Assembly (NCBI GenBank): GCA_023663725.1
Contig: JAMPGX010000010.1
Coordinates: 1 to 64,000, forward strand
From: a bacterium
GTDB taxonomy: Bacteria > Bacillota > Clostridia > Lachnospirales > Lachnospiraceae
Direction of reading: 5' to 3'
Length of the DNA: 64,000 bases
The notes below the pieces were generated by a model that worked only from the letters and a program-made list of their open reading frames with translations, ran no database searches and had not been told where the DNA came from. Shown piece by piece: positions 9,822-18,793 of this stretch (the stretch's first letter is position 1; each line of letters starts with the position of its first letter). The position numbers were made by a program, and so were the translations under genes.

Positions 9822-9914
9822 ACATATATTCCAAAAATATGTTCGATTGCGCTTGACAAGCGAATATATGTTCTGTATAATCAAATCAGAACAAATGTTC
9901 CGAACAAATATTTG
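9819..9914. promoter_or_regulatory. Cluster of five LexA (SOS) box-like sites
   Basis: Against the Gram-positive SOS box CGAACATATGTTCG, five 14-base sites are seen: 9819-9832 (11/14), 9832-9845 (12/14), 9861-9874 (12/14), 9888-9901 (perfect GAAC-N4-GTTC arms) and 9901-9914 (degenerate right half). The third lies inside the spacer of the yneA-like promoter, the first over the lexA -35. Confidence 0.8.
9853..9881 (+). promoter_or_regulatory. SOS-controlled promoter of the yneA-like gene
   Basis: TTGACA (9853-9858), 17-base spacer, TATAAT (9876-9881): a full consensus promoter. A LexA box fills the spacer (9861-9874) and two more lie just downstream, so strong expression is expected only after LexA cleavage. 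Confidence 0.85.
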
Positions 9915-9940
9915 TACTGATAGGTACGGAGGAGTGTAAG

Positions 9941-10324
9941 ATGAGCCAGACAGTATACAGATACGACAGAGAAGTGAGGAATTATCAGAAAAAGCTCAGA
10001 AGGCAGAGAGAAGTTCGGCGCACAATTATTTTGACCGGTATGGCGATTGTACTGGCGCTGGTCTTCGCGCTTTCCTACCATGTGATATTATCTCATGCCA
10101 ACAGCGAGATAGAAGATACCTCATATAAATATTTTACCAGCATTCAAATTGAACCAGGAGAAACCTTATGGGAGTTGGCTGATCAATATGCGGATCAGGA
10201 GCATTATGCCAGCAGAGAGCAGTATATTGCGGAGGTTATGGCTATGAATCATTTGGCCGATGAAGCTATTTCAGCGGGAAGCTACCTGATTCTTCCCTAT
10301 TACTCTCCAAATTTTGTCCAATAG
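9941..10324 (+). CDS. YneA-like SOS cell-division suppressor (LysM protein)
   Basis: 127 aa: a basic N-terminal cytoplasmic tail, one membrane segment (about 28-50) and an extracellular LysM domain (about 66-121: 'SIQIEPGETLWELADQYAD' to 'SAGSYLILPYY'). Size, architecture, position opposite lexA and promoter boxes match YneA, which delays septation during the SOS response in Bacillus. Sequence similarity outside LysM was not tested, so no symbol is given. Confidence 0.85.
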   Translation: MSQTVYRYDREVRNYQKKLRRQREVRRTIILTGMAIVLALVFALSYHVILSHANSEIEDTSYKYFTSIQIEPGETLWELADQYADQEHYASREQYIAEVMAMNHLADEAISAGSYLILPYYSPNFVQ

Positions 10325-10357
10325 CCGGATAAACATGTCAGACATATGTGTATGTTG

Positions 10358-11416
10358 TCATTCGCGCAACCGCACTGCATTTGCAGCCCTGCGCCTGCGT
10401 TCATCCTCCTGAGCAGCATAGTGCTTCCTGGTTGTATTGACATCGCTATGCCCCAGCACGTCAGCCACCAGATAGATATCTCCAGTTTCCCGATACAGAG
10501 CTGTGCCATAAGTGCTGCGGAGCTTGTGGGGGGTGATCTTTTTCAGCGTAGTAACTCTGGACGCGTATTTTTTTACCAGGTTTTCCACAGAGCGCACCGC
10601 CATACGTCGGTTCTGCAGAGAGAGAAACAGCGCATTTTCATGTCCCTCTGCCGGAATCATATGCTCGCGCTGTTCCAGATAATCCAGAAGAGCTGTTCCT
10701 ACTTCCTCACCGAAATAGATTATTGCTTCCTTGCCTCCCTTTCGCAGAATACGAATGCCATAGACATCAAAATCCACATCCTGAATGTCCAGCCCTACAC
10801 ATTCCGATACGCGAATACCAGTTCCCAGCAGCAGCGTGATCAGCGCAACATCCCGTATTTTTGTCTTTTTATGATATTCCAGCTCCTTCTTGGTGAGCTT
10901 GGCGCCATCCTCCACCTGATCCAAGAGAATTGCTACCTCGTTGGGCTCCAGACGTATTATCTCTTTTTCATGCTGTTTGGGAAGCGGCACCAGCGCTGCG
11001 GGATTTTTTTCAATCTTTTCATTCTCAAAGAAATAATTATAAAAGCTCCTGAGGGAAGCCAGCTTGCGGCTTCTTCCACGTTCCTCATTGATAATATTTT
11101 TGCCATCCTTTTCATAGAGGGAGAGGTATTCCAAATATTCCTCTATATCCTCACGGCCCAGCATATCCAGGAATTTTATCGGAATATCAGAGATATTCAT
11201 CTTGGCGCAGACACTGTTTTTTTCATGTAAGAACTCGAAGAACATCCGGAGGTCATAGGCGTAGGCCAGTCTGGTGCGAGCGGAGGTATATTGCTCAATT
11301 CCCCGAAAAAATTCCCTGCAAAAGGGAGGGAGTTCCTCCAAGACGGCTCGCATTTTCAGAATGTTCTGCATTTTTTGTTCCTCGTGATAGTTGCCGGTAT
11401 TTGTATTATTTGCCAT
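10358..11416 (-). CDS. Tyrosine recombinase (XerC/XerD type)
   Basis: 352 aa. N-terminal SAM-like core-binding domain (about 30-130), then the catalytic domain with R202 (GTGIRVSE), H297 and R300 (TPHKLRSTYG), H323 (LGHSDVNTT) and the nucleophile Y333 (RKHYAA); all active-site residues are present. The ATG at 11416 has GGAG 8 bases upstream; its start overlaps the ttcA stop by 11 bases. No att sites or cargo genes are visible, so a housekeeping or integron-like role cannot be decided. Confidence 0.88.
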   Translation of the reverse strand: MANNTNTGNYHEEQKMQNILKMRAVLEELPPFCREFFRGIEQYTSARTRLAYAYDLRMFFEFLHEKNSVCAKMNISDIPIKFLDMLGREDIEEYLEYLSLYEKDGKNIINEERGRSRKLASLRSFYNYFFENEKIEKNPAALVPLPKQHEKEIIRLEPNEVAILLDQVEDGAKLTKKELEYHKKTKIRDVALITLLLGTGIRVSECVGLDIQDVDFDVYGIRILRKGGKEAIIYFGEEVGTALLDYLEQREHMIPAEGHENALFLSLQNRRMAVRSVENLVKKYASRVTTLKKITPHKLRSTYGTALYRETGDIYLVADVLGHSDVNTTRKHYAAQEDERRRRAANAVRLRE

Positions 11417-12134
11417 AATATTCACTCCATCCCTTCAGGCAGCCGTTTTGTATGGCGGTAAACATACGCTCCTTCACGCCAGGATTCTCCTGGTTCAGCC
11501 GGCGAAGAAGCTCTTTCACATATTCTCTTCTGGTATGGCCGTCCGCAGGGCAGGGGCTCTTTACGACAGGCACATTGTGCTTGCGGACAAAACCAATGAC
11601 ATCAGCCTCATTTACATACATCAGAGGGCGTATAACTGTCAATTCTGTGCGGTCCAGATAGGTAACTGGCGCAAAGGTGTGAAAACGGCCTTCATAGATC
11701 AGAGACAGCAGCATCGTCTCCACAACATCATCCCTGTGGTGCGCATAAGCAACCTTATTACAGCCAGCGTCCTTGATGGCATTGTTGAGTGCTCCCTTGC
11801 GCATTTTGGCACAGAGGGCGCAGGGATTGGTCTCCTTGCGGTCCTCAAATATTATTTTGGCAATATCTGTTTTCACAATGGTGTATTCCACACAGAGCTC
11901 CTCACATAATGCCTTTATTCTATCCAAATTCAAATTCTCAAATCCCAGATCTACCGTTACCGCATGGATTGTAAACGGCTTTGGATAGAAACGCGTCAGA
12001 CCGTTAAGCGCATAGAGCAGTGCCAGAGAGTCCTTTCCTCCAGATATGCCCACGGCAATCCGATCTCCCGTATCAATCATTTGATAATCATCTATGGCTC
12101 GGCGCACATAGCTCAGCAATTGCTGTAATTTCAT
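11406..12134 (-). CDS. ttcA: tRNA 2-thiocytidine biosynthesis protein TtcA-like
   Basis: 242 aa PP-loop ATPase of the TtcA/TtuA group, which thiolates tRNA cytidine 32. The PP-loop GISGGKDSLALLYAL is at about 30-44, with the Fe-S related CALCAKMRKGAL in mid-protein and CPADGHTRR near the end. The ATG at 12134 has GGAGG 7 bases upstream. The family also includes enzymes acting on other tRNA positions, so the exact target is inferred. Confidence 0.8.
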   Translation of the reverse strand: MKLQQLLSYVRRAIDDYQMIDTGDRIAVGISGGKDSLALLYALNGLTRFYPKPFTIHAVTVDLGFENLNLDRIKALCEELCVEYTIVKTDIAKIIFEDRKETNPCALCAKMRKGALNNAIKDAGCNKVAYAHHRDDVVETMLLSLIYEGRFHTFAPVTYLDRTELTVIRPLMYVNEADVIGFVRKHNVPVVKSPCPADGHTRREYVKELLRRLNQENPGVKERMFTAIQNGCLKGWSEYYGK

Positions 12135-12159
12135 GTACATTCCTCCCGTATATGATGTT

Positions 12160-12188
12160 ATTTTACCTTTTTTTGACGTGGGAAACAA
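12160..12188 (-). promoter_or_regulatory. Promoter of ttcA-recombinase operon
   Basis: Minus strand TTGTTT (12183-12188), 17-base spacer, TAAAAT (12160-12165), about 25 bases from the ATG. Confidence 0.65.
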
Positions 12189-12269
12189 TGCTTTTTCTAA
12201 AAAAATACAAATCTGTCTGGATTAATTCAATCTTTCACTTTTCTTTTGAAATTTTTGAGAAAATTCATC

Positions 12270-12298
12270 TTGTTATCTATCAGAAATAAGTGTATGAT
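12270..12298 (+). promoter_or_regulatory. Promoter of the AI-2E family permease gene
   Basis: TTGTTA (12270-12275), 17-base spacer, TATGAT (12293-12298), about 55 bases before the ATG at 12354. Confidence 0.65.
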
Positions 12299-12353
12299 GA
12301 AATATACATAAGTACAAATATTTACCCTGACTGGGCAGAAAGAGGAAGACAAA

Positions 12354-13865
12354 ATGAAGCATAGATTGAAGAATCCCTGTATTAAATGGGGGCTGACAGC
12401 GTTGTTAGTGATCATGGGCGGCATTATGTTTTACTATCTGTTGTTCCATGCCTCTAATATTAAATCCGCTTTTAACATTATTGTCGGGATCATGATGCCG
12501 GTGGTATTTGGCTTTATTCTGGCCTATCTGCTGACTCCGGTTCTGAACAGTATAGAGCAAAGAATATTATACCCGCTCAGGAAGCGTCTCAAGCTGAAGG
12601 AGAGCCCTAAGACTTCCCAAAGAATCCGGATGCTGAGCGTCCTGGTTACTGCAGTTCTTTTCTATCTGATTATTCATCTTCTGATTAGCATGCTGGTGTC
12701 CCAGATTGTCCCCAGCATTCAGAATATCGTCTCTAATTTTGACACATATATGAACAATTTTACGGTCTGGATGAATCAGCTGTTGGCTGATAATCCTGAT
12801 ATTAAGGATTATGCCATTGATCTGGTAGACCGTTATTCTGAAGAATTGGAACGCTTTTTAAATGAGACTGTTCTGACCAAATCCAGTGAGCTGATCAAAA
12901 CAGTATCACTGAGTGTGCTGGGTATCTTTAAGACCATGTGGAACTTTATTATTGGCTTCATTATCTCCATCTATATCCTTGGCAGTAAGGAAAAGTTTGC
13001 AATACAGGCCAAGAAACTGATCTATGCCTGCTATAAACCGGACTCAGCGAATGTAATCATCAACAATTTCCGCTTTGCCCATAACACGTTTATCGGGTTT
13101 ATCAGCGGCAAGATCCTGGATTCGTTAATTATTGGAATGCTGTGCTTTATCGGGACTACCTTGTTGCATACTCCGTATGCGGCTCTGATCAGCGTAATAA
13201 TTGGTGTGACCAATATTATCCCCTTCTTTGGACCTTTTCTGGGAGCTATTCCCAGCGCTGTGCTGATCCTGGTGGTTGATCCCATGCATCCGTTGAATTG
13301 TGTGTATTTTATCATTTTCATTCTGATCCTTCAACAGGTGGATGGCAATCTGATCGGTCCAAAGATTCTGGGAGATTCCACTGGCTTATCCGGTTTCTGG
13401 GTGATCTTTGCCATTACACTGTTTGGGGGATTGTTCGATGTGCTGGGCATGATTGTAGGAGTGCCAATCTTTGCCATTATCTACGCCGCGGTGAGATCTC
13501 TTGTGAACTCAGCTCTGATCAAGCGGAATATGCCGATCCGAAGCACCTTCTATGAAAATATCGAGTGCGTGGATGCCGCGGGAATCCACACCATAGACAA
13601 TCTGGAGCGCCGAAAGATAATCAAGGCCAAAAATATGGCGAAAAAAGGAAAGAAGGACGACAACGAGCCTGTTACACATGATGATGAAATCATTTCGGGC
13701 ATGAAATTTATCAGTAATGCGCAGGAGTGGAAGAGAAGAGTGCCGGTGCGGTGGAATGATGAGAATGTGATAACCAGAGAAGCGTGTTCTGATATACAGG
13801 CAACTGATAAAAAACAATCCTCAGATGCAATGTCTGACAATGCCCCTGAATGCCCTCAGTCATGA
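12354..13865 (+). CDS. AI-2E family transporter (UPF0118/PerM type membrane protein)
   Basis: 503 aa with about eight membrane segments (for example 16-36, 42-62, 90-115, 180-200, 240-275, 285-330). GVTNIIPFFGPFLGAIPS and the glycine-rich ALFGG-like region (TLFGGLFDVLGMIVGVP) are typical of the family, whose members export varied substrates; AI-2 export is shown only for some. The C-terminal ~110 residues are hydrophilic, charged and longer than usual, probably cytoplasmic. Ribosome binding site AGAGGAAGACAAA. Confidence 0.88.
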   Translation: MKHRLKNPCIKWGLTALLVIMGGIMFYYLLFHASNIKSAFNIIVGIMMPVVFGFILAYLLTPVLNSIEQRILYPLRKRLKLKESPKTSQRIRMLSVLVTAVLFYLIIHLLISMLVSQIVPSIQNIVSNFDTYMNNFTVWMNQLLADNPDIKDYAIDLVDRYSEELERFLNETVLTKSSELIKTVSLSVLGIFKTMWNFIIGFIISIYILGSKEKFAIQAKKLIYACYKPDSANVIINNFRFAHNTFIGFISGKILDSLIIGMLCFIGTTLLHTPYAALISVIIGVTNIIPFFGPFLGAIPSAVLILVVDPMHPLNCVYFIIFILILQQVDGNLIGPKILGDSTGLSGFWVIFAITLFGGLFDVLGMIVGVPIFAIIYAAVRSLVNSALIKRNMPIRSTFYENIECVDAAGIHTIDNLERRKIIKAKNMAKKGKKDDNEPVTHDDEIISGMKFISNAQEWKRRVPVRWNDENVITREACSDIQATDKKQSSDAMSDNAPECPQS

Positions 13866-13948
13866 ATGGACTTGGCCGGACGCGTCTTAAAAGCATTACA
13901 GTGTGAATCCTGGAGATTGGAGAGTGTGAGAGGAGTACACATACTATT

Positions 13949-14410
13949 ATGAAATTTGTAATACAAAGAGTTACCGAAGCAAGCGTATCGGTAGACAATC
14001 AGTTGATAGGAGCTATTGGCAAGGGATTTATGGTACTCATTGGCATAGGTCAGACAGATACCCGAAAGGTTGCGGACAAAATGATAAAAAAGCTTCTGGG
14101 ACTGCGGATATTCGAAGATCAGAACGGTAAGACCAATCTTTCCCTGCAGGATGTGGATGGCAGCCTGCTTTTGATATCACAATTTACTCTATATGCTGAT
14201 TGTCGCAAGGGCAACAGACCGTCCTTCGTTGATGCCGGTGCGCCAGACTTGGCCGAGGAACTATATCAATACATCATCACAGAATGCCAGAATCAGTTTC
14301 CAGATAACAAAGTCCAGCATGGCAGCTTTGGAGCTGATATGAAGGTCTCTCTATTAAATGATGGACCATTCACAATCATATTAGACTCAAAAGAGCTGCC
14401 AACAGGATAA
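13949..14410 (+). CDS. dtd: D-aminoacyl-tRNA deacylase
   Basis: 153 aa, normal. It hydrolyses D-aminoacyl-tRNA (and Gly-tRNA-Ala), preventing D-amino acid entry into protein. The catalytic motifs are [17 protein letters not shown] (SQxTL, about 78-94) and [12 protein letters not shown] (GPxT, cis-proline motif, about 134-145). Transcribed convergently with the following minus-strand genes. Confidence 0.95.
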   Translation: MKFVIQRVTEASVSVDNQLIGAIGKGFMVLIGIGQTDTRKVADKMIKKLLGLRIFEDQNGKTNLSLQDVDGSLLLISQFTLYADCRKGNRPSFVDAGAPDLAEELYQYIITECQNQFPDNKVQHGSFGADMKVSLLNDGPFTIILDSKELPTG

Positions 14411-14498
14411 CAGATGATTAACTATTCGTTAAAGTTGTCTTTTGCGCATAGTTATAGATCGCTCATATCCGCTCCCGCAGACCAATTTTGCCAAAGAA

Positions 14499-14528
14499 AT
14501 CCCTCAGATTCTCAATTCTCTGAGGGAT
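14499..14528 (-). terminator. Terminator of the ThrH/79-aa gene unit
   Basis: A perfect 9-bp stem (14499-14507 with 14520-14528). On the minus strand it is followed by TTTCTTT, just after the stop at 14534. Confidence 0.8.
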
Positions 14529-14533
14529 GGTGA

Positions 14534-14773
14534 TTACATTTCCTGGCGCAAATTTTTCAACTTCTCTAACAATTCCAAATCATCCGCAGTAATCTTGATG
14601 TTCGTCTGAAGCTCCTGACCGTCCACCGTGATTACTTTGCATTCCATGACAGTGCCTTCCTGTATACCGGCCTTCGTAAACGCCTTAACAAATTGCAGGA
14701 ATTTTGGATGGTTGCCCTTAAAACGGGAAAAATCGTTCTTTAATCCTAACAAAGTCATAGGATTTATATTCAT
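14534..14773 (-). CDS. Conserved small hypothetical protein, 79 aa
   Basis: Not assigned to a family. No membrane segment or signal peptide; it begins MNINPMTLLGLKNDF, and the end (ITADDLELLEKLKNLRQEM) looks helical. The ATG has GAGGTG about 8 bases upstream and the gene ends just before a terminator, so it is likely to be expressed, downstream of the ThrH-like gene by a 36-base gap. Confidence 0.7.
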   Translation of the reverse strand: MNINPMTLLGLKNDFSRFKGNHPKFLQFVKAFTKAGIQEGTVMECKVITVDGQELQTNIKITADDLELLEKLKNLRQEM

Positions 14774-14809
14774 ATGTCAACACCTCGTAATTGCCACCCT
14801 TGAACGGGC

Positions 14810-15412
14810 TCACTGCATCGCCCTCTTAATGGCGGTCATCAGTTCCTCATAAGTTTCATAGGCAGGAAGCTGTGGATTGTCTCTTTTAATCGTATCGGTA
14901 CTCCGGAACAGAAAACCGGCTCTGCTGGCCTGAATCATCCCCAGATCATTGTAGCTGTCGCCGCTGGCAATGGTATCATATCCAATAGATTGCAAGGCTT
15001 TTACCGTAGCCAACTTGGAATTTTCTGTTCGCATCCTGAAGCCAACTATTTCGCCATTCTGAGCAACCTCCAACGAATTGCAGAAAATAGTTGGCCACCC
15101 CAGCTTCTGCATCAGCGGGCTGGCAAACTGGGTAAAAGTATCACTGATAATAATCACTTGTGTAATGGAACGGAGCTCGTCCAGAAATTCTTTCGCACCG
15201 GGCAGGGGTTCAATCTGCGCAATAGTTCTCTGAATTTCCTTTAATCCCAGATGATGCTCCCTCAAAATATCCAGACGCCATCTCATCAGCTTATCATAAT
15301 CCGGCTCGTCACGCGTGGTTCTCTTCAATTCCGGAATTCCGCTGGCCTCCGAAAACGCTATCCAGATCTCGGGCACCAATACCCCCTCCAAATCTAAACA
15401 GGTAATATACAT
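14810..15412 (-). CDS. thrH: ThrH-type phosphoserine phosphatase/homoserine phosphotransferase
   Basis: 200 aa HAD-superfamily enzyme. Motif I is LDLEGVLVPE (D-x-E rather than D-x-D, as in ThrH), motif II IIISDTF, and motif IV GDSYNDLGMI. ThrH removes phosphate from phosphoserine and can pass it to homoserine, linking serine and threonine synthesis. It has a good promoter of its own and no threonine or serine genes beside it. Confidence 0.88.
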   Translation of the reverse strand: MYITCLDLEGVLVPEIWIAFSEASGIPELKRTTRDEPDYDKLMRWRLDILREHHLGLKEIQRTIAQIEPLPGAKEFLDELRSITQVIIISDTFTQFASPLMQKLGWPTIFCNSLEVAQNGEIVGFRMRTENSKLATVKALQSIGYDTIASGDSYNDLGMIQASRAGFLFRSTDTIKRDNPQLPAYETYEELMTAIKRAMQ

Positions 15413-15459
15413 TTCATGTGTTTCCTCCCATTTCTATATAATATCCATCGCATGCTCTC

Positions 15460-15488
15460 AGTATAGCATATATGACGTCGATAAACAA
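15460..15488 (-). promoter_or_regulatory. Promoter of thrH
   Basis: Minus strand TTGTTT (15483-15488), 17-base spacer, TATACT (15460-15465); about 45 bases upstream of the thrH start. Confidence 0.7.
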
Positions 15489-15499
15489 TATCCAATCAT

Positions 15500-16102
15500 T
15501 TATTGTGCTTTTCTATGTATTTTATCTGCCTTATCCATAAAGGATAAAGCGGTTTGCATGAGATCATCAAAATGCTCATATTTTCTTTCACTGGTAGGAA
15601 TTTCCATGAAACTCGTATAAGGATAAGGAATGACCCTATGCGAGGCGGCTAAAAAGGTCTTATTATCCTTTTTACGAATTGCTATTATCTCTGGGATACG
15701 GCTAATAACAGATAATCTGGCCAGATCCAATAGAAGCTCCTCCGGACTCCTGCCCTCAATGTCTACCTTCAACTGGCCATGAAGATATGCGTCCAACTCG
15801 GTGTCTTTTTTGTTCAAAAAAATAATATAAAATTCTCCCCTGTCAAAATACAGGATTCCTCTGTCCAACTGTAACCATCTCTGTCGCAGAAAATGAATCC
15901 AGATTGCCAATATTATCAGCAATACGCACACCACCATAGCGGCGATGTGTCCCCATATCAACAGTATTCCTGTTGTTGCCAGTATTATGGATACAATTAC
16001 GCTGATGACCAACACCCTGTGGCTCTCACGCGCTGGAAACCATACCTTAGTTTGCTGTTGGTCGTTCTGCTCTTCCATTTTCCCCTGTAATGACTCTTCC
16101 AT
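15500..16102 (-). CDS. Hypothetical membrane protein, 200 aa
   Basis: Two membrane segments close together (about 30-50 and 53-72) after a short acidic N terminus, then a ~125-residue cytoplasmic domain with the pattern LDRGILYFDRGEFYIIFLNKKDTEL and a C-terminal basic helix. The layout resembles membrane-anchored PH-like or YcxB-type domains, but I cannot assign a family. Start supported by GGAGAATCGTT. Confidence 0.7.
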   Translation of the reverse strand: MEESLQGKMEEQNDQQQTKVWFPARESHRVLVISVIVSIILATTGILLIWGHIAAMVVCVLLIILAIWIHFLRQRWLQLDRGILYFDRGEFYIIFLNKKDTELDAYLHGQLKVDIEGRSPEELLLDLARLSVISRIPEIIAIRKKDNKTFLAASHRVIPYPYTSFMEIPTSERKYEHFDDLMQTALSFMDKADKIHRKAQ

Positions 16103-16186
16103 AACGATTCTCCTTTTTGTGTGATAACATTTATAGCCTTATCAATTTACAAACTATATATTACTATCATACGCAAAAAGGCAAAA

Positions 16187-16212
16187 GAATGCAACCCCTA
16201 AAGGCTGCATTC
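16187..16212 (-). terminator. Terminator after the 174-aa lipoprotein gene
   Basis: A stem of about 10 bp (16187-16196 with 16203-16212, one mismatch), followed on the minus strand by TTTTGCCTTTTT. Confidence 0.75.
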
Positions 16213-16236
16213 CTTGAGAATATTTGGTATTTTTAA

Positions 16237-16761
16237 TTATTTATTAAACGTAGTACAGAACATATCTCCCTCTGATTCATTTTCAAAATATTCCTGAAAC
16301 CAGATGGAAAACTCTTTTGCCTCCGCAGGCACTTCAAAGACGACATGGTAGTTACAGGTATCTCCATTAGCCAGAGTATATTCGGAAGGCATTACCGTGC
16401 TTGAGCTGTCCATTTCCACACCAAATGTATAATCTTCATCCCCATCACCCAGATCATGCCACTGCATCTGGAAATCACTGTTGAACATGGGAAGCGCATC
16501 GCCAAAGGTGTTTTTGATTGTAATTACAGCATCAACAAGCTGCATGCCCTCTTGCGCGACATAGCCTTCATACTCGGAAGGATATGCGACAGAATCCACA
16601 CTGTAGTCAAAAAATACGGTGCGGAAGGTTGTGCCGATGCCTCCCTCGGCATAGCCATCCTCTGCCGTTACCACCTTATTTGCAGCAGGTTCACCACAAG
16701 CGGTAAGCATCAGACAGAGCATCGCCATAACACAGACTACTAACCTTTTACAGATTCTCAT
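16237..16761 (-). CDS. Lipoprotein with DUF4352-like domain
   Basis: 174 aa. A lipoprotein signal peptide with lipobox LTAC (lipidated Cys about residue 22) precedes an immunoglobulin-like domain of the DUF4352 type: GTTFRTVFFDYSVDSV, LVDAVITIKNTFGD and CNYHVVFEVP. Such domains are found on surface lipoproteins of Gram-positive bacteria; the ligand is unknown. The ATG at 16761 follows GAGGAGAGATGTATT. Confidence 0.8.
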   Translation of the reverse strand: MRICKRLVVCVMAMLCLMLTACGEPAANKVVTAEDGYAEGGIGTTFRTVFFDYSVDSVAYPSEYEGYVAQEGMQLVDAVITIKNTFGDALPMFNSDFQMQWHDLGDGDEDYTFGVEMDSSSTVMPSEYTLANGDTCNYHVVFEVPAEAKEFSIWFQEYFENESEGDMFCTTFNK

Positions 16762-16822
16762 AATACATCTCTCCTCTTCATACAAGATATTTGCGATCGC
16801 CTACTAGCAACGACCAATTGAA

Positions 16823-16851
16823 ATTATAGTACTATTTTTTCCTTTTGTCTA
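16823..16851 (-). promoter_or_regulatory. Promoter of the DUF4352-like lipoprotein gene
   Basis: Minus strand TAGACA (16846-16851), 17-base spacer, TATAAT (16823-16828). Confidence 0.75.
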
Positions 16852-16865
16852 TAAGAAAAATGAAT

Positions 16866-17429
16866 TTATTCCTTAATTAAGGCTCCCTGTACAAAAAAAT
16901 ATGCCGCCAGTTGAGCCCTGGAGCTAAATTGTTCCGTTTGTATCAGCTCCCACACCTCCTCCCTGGAATAAAAACGGGAGTTGATCTGCTCGTTTTCCGA
17001 GGTGTGATCACGGATTTCCCCCTCCGCTTCCACAATAGCAATATAGGTGGTAACATCGGAAAATGCCACCGCCGCGAAGGAGGCGGGAAGTATGTCGCGT
17101 ATTCTTCGCACAGATAAGCCCGTTTCTTCATATAGCTCACGCTGAATGCAGTCCTCCACGGATTCTCCGTCCTCAAGCATGCCCGCGCATAGATTATAGA
17201 CGCTTCTATTGACTCCCATACGAAATTCATGGAGTAACAACAGCTTTCCCTGACAAACTGCAATGATAGATACTCCGCTGGGATTCTGCCCCAGGTCCTC
17301 CGGAGACATCAATTCTCTGCGGCTGACCATCTCATATTTCTTCTCTCTGCCCGCCTTGTTAAGATATGTCAACTCGTAGTTTTTGAGAAATCTGCCATCT
17401 CCAACCTTTTCCATTCTTAAAAGCTTCAT
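16866..17429 (-). CDS. NUDIX hydrolase (ADP-ribose pyrophosphatase type)
   Basis: 187 aa. The Nudix box G-x5-E-x7-REUxEExGU is present: GMLEDGESVEDCIQ followed by RELYEETGLS (about 93-116). N-terminal strands (MEKVGDGRFLKNYELTYLN) and the upstream region fit ADP-ribose/sugar-nucleotide pyrophosphatases. It starts 11 bases after the RNase E/G stop, so it is probably the last gene of that transcript. Confidence 0.85.
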   Translation of the reverse strand: MKLLRMEKVGDGRFLKNYELTYLNKAGREKKYEMVSRRELMSPEDLGQNPSGVSIIAVCQGKLLLLHEFRMGVNRSVYNLCAGMLEDGESVEDCIQRELYEETGLSVRRIRDILPASFAAVAFSDVTTYIAIVEAEGEIRDHTSENEQINSRFYSREEVWELIQTEQFSSRAQLAAYFFVQGALIKE

Positions 17430-17440
17430 AACTATATTCC

Positions 17441-18793
17441 CTAACCTCTCTTATATGATGCCTGTATCTGTTCCGCCAAAGAGGGGTGAAGCTTTTGGCG
17501 GGTAATCTCCACCAGGCCCAGTGGCGTCATATCTACCACTCGCACAGTCACAGGGTCCTCAGCCGTCAGCCTCCGCAGCTCCCGCAGAAGCTCCTTCTCC
17601 TGATCGAGAGTAGACAGATTGATGAAATCCACTATGATGATGCCGGAGAGATTGCGCAGTCTTAGCTGCCTGGCAACCTCTCTGGCCGCTTCCAGATTCA
17701 CCCGCCGATGAGTATCCTCCAGGGACTGATCACCAGGCAATCGAATACATTTTCCCGTGTTTACATCTATAGCAGTCAGACTCTCCGTCTGTTCTATCAC
17801 CAGATTTGCCCCTGATTTCAACCACACTGTCCGACATAACGCTTCCTCAAGTCTAGTCTGTATACTGTAAAGCTTTCCCAAAGAGAAGCTGTCATCCTGA
17901 TATAATCGCAGTCGCTTTGACTTCAAAGAAAATCGGTTTTTCTCACTAAGCTGTCTCAATTCCTCATAGATATGTGGCAAATCCGTGACAATCTCCTCGT
18001 ATTCCCCCTGCGGAAATACCTCCAGCACTTCCTCCAGAACCGATCCCGTCTCATACAGGCAGCTGTGGCAGCGGCGAAACTTTCCCTGTAAAAACAGTGT
18101 GGTAAAACGACATCGAAGCTCATCATATTCTCGGCGCATATCAAGAAGTGCCTCTTGTTCTACGGCTTCGCCTGCCTTGGTGCGCACCACCAGCCCAAAG
18201 GAAGGGACTCCCTCCTCCTGTCTCACTACTCCATCTGTATCCGTAATCTGCCAGTCCGCCAAAAGACATTGCAGACGCTCCCTCTGTGCGTCATCCAGCT
18301 TCCTGGAGATGCCCACATGGGGCTTGCCCATGGAAAAGACAAAATACTCTCCCTTAACTGCTATTCGGGTAGTTACAACCGCCTGCTTGGTTTTGATCGC
18401 ATCCCGCTCCAGCTGTACCAACAGCTCGTCTCCCTCCATCAGTCGACCGTCGTAAGTCCTGTTGGTCAGAAAAGGAAGCATATTCTGTGCCATCGGCAAA
18501 AAGCATTGTTCCCCATTTGCAATCTCCACAAAGCAGGCGTTGAGATTCTTAATAACACGTCTTATCTTTCCCAGGTACACGGCACCAATATGGCTCTGTT
18601 TGTGGGGGGAAAAAATCTGCGCCGCTGCTAGACGATCCTGCACAAGCAGAGCGGCCATCTCAAGAGGCTGAACGGCGGAACTGAACTGCGCTGGAGTAAA
18701 AAAAGCAAAGTCTGTGAGCAGAAGTCTGCCCTGAGCCTTCATCTGCTGCTCTGGTTCCGACTTGTTCATAATCTGTGGTATATTCCTACTCAT
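17441..18793 (-). CDS. rng: Ribonuclease E/G family endoribonuclease
   Basis: 450 aa. An S1-like RNA-binding region (about 60-110: GAVYLGKIRRVIKNLNACFVE) is followed by the RNase H-like catalytic core; the Mg2+-binding aspartates are in TAIDVNTGK and IIIVDFINL. It processes rRNA and mRNA 5' ends. The start at 18793 overlaps the stop of the DUF2344 gene by one base (TGATG), indicating translational coupling. In many Firmicutes this gene precedes rplU; here the two are 13 kb apart. Confidence 0.92.
   Translation of the reverse strand: MSRNIPQIMNKSEPEQQMKAQGRLLLTDFAFFTPAQFSSAVQPLEMAALLVQDRLAAAQIFSPHKQSHIGAVYLGKIRRVIKNLNACFVEIANGEQCFLPMAQNMLPFLTNRTYDGRLMEGDELLVQLERDAIKTKQAVVTTRIAVKGEYFVFSMGKPHVGISRKLDDAQRERLQCLLADWQITDTDGVVRQEEGVPSFGLVVRTKAGEAVEQEALLDMRREYDELRCRFTTLFLQGKFRRCHSCLYETGSVLEEVLEVFPQGEYEEIVTDLPHIYEELRQLSEKNRFSLKSKRLRLYQDDSFSLGKLYSIQTRLEEALCRTVWLKSGANLVIEQTESLTAIDVNTGKCIRLPGDQSLEDTHRRVNLEAAREVARQLRLRNLSGIIIVDFINLSTLDQEKELLRELRRLTAEDPVTVRVVDMTPLGLVEITRQKLHPSLAEQIQASYKRG

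Noticed and set aside
10358-11416. Tyrosine recombinase as part of an integrated element
   Set aside because: No att-like direct repeats, no phage or conjugation genes, and it is coupled to ttcA, a housekeeping gene.
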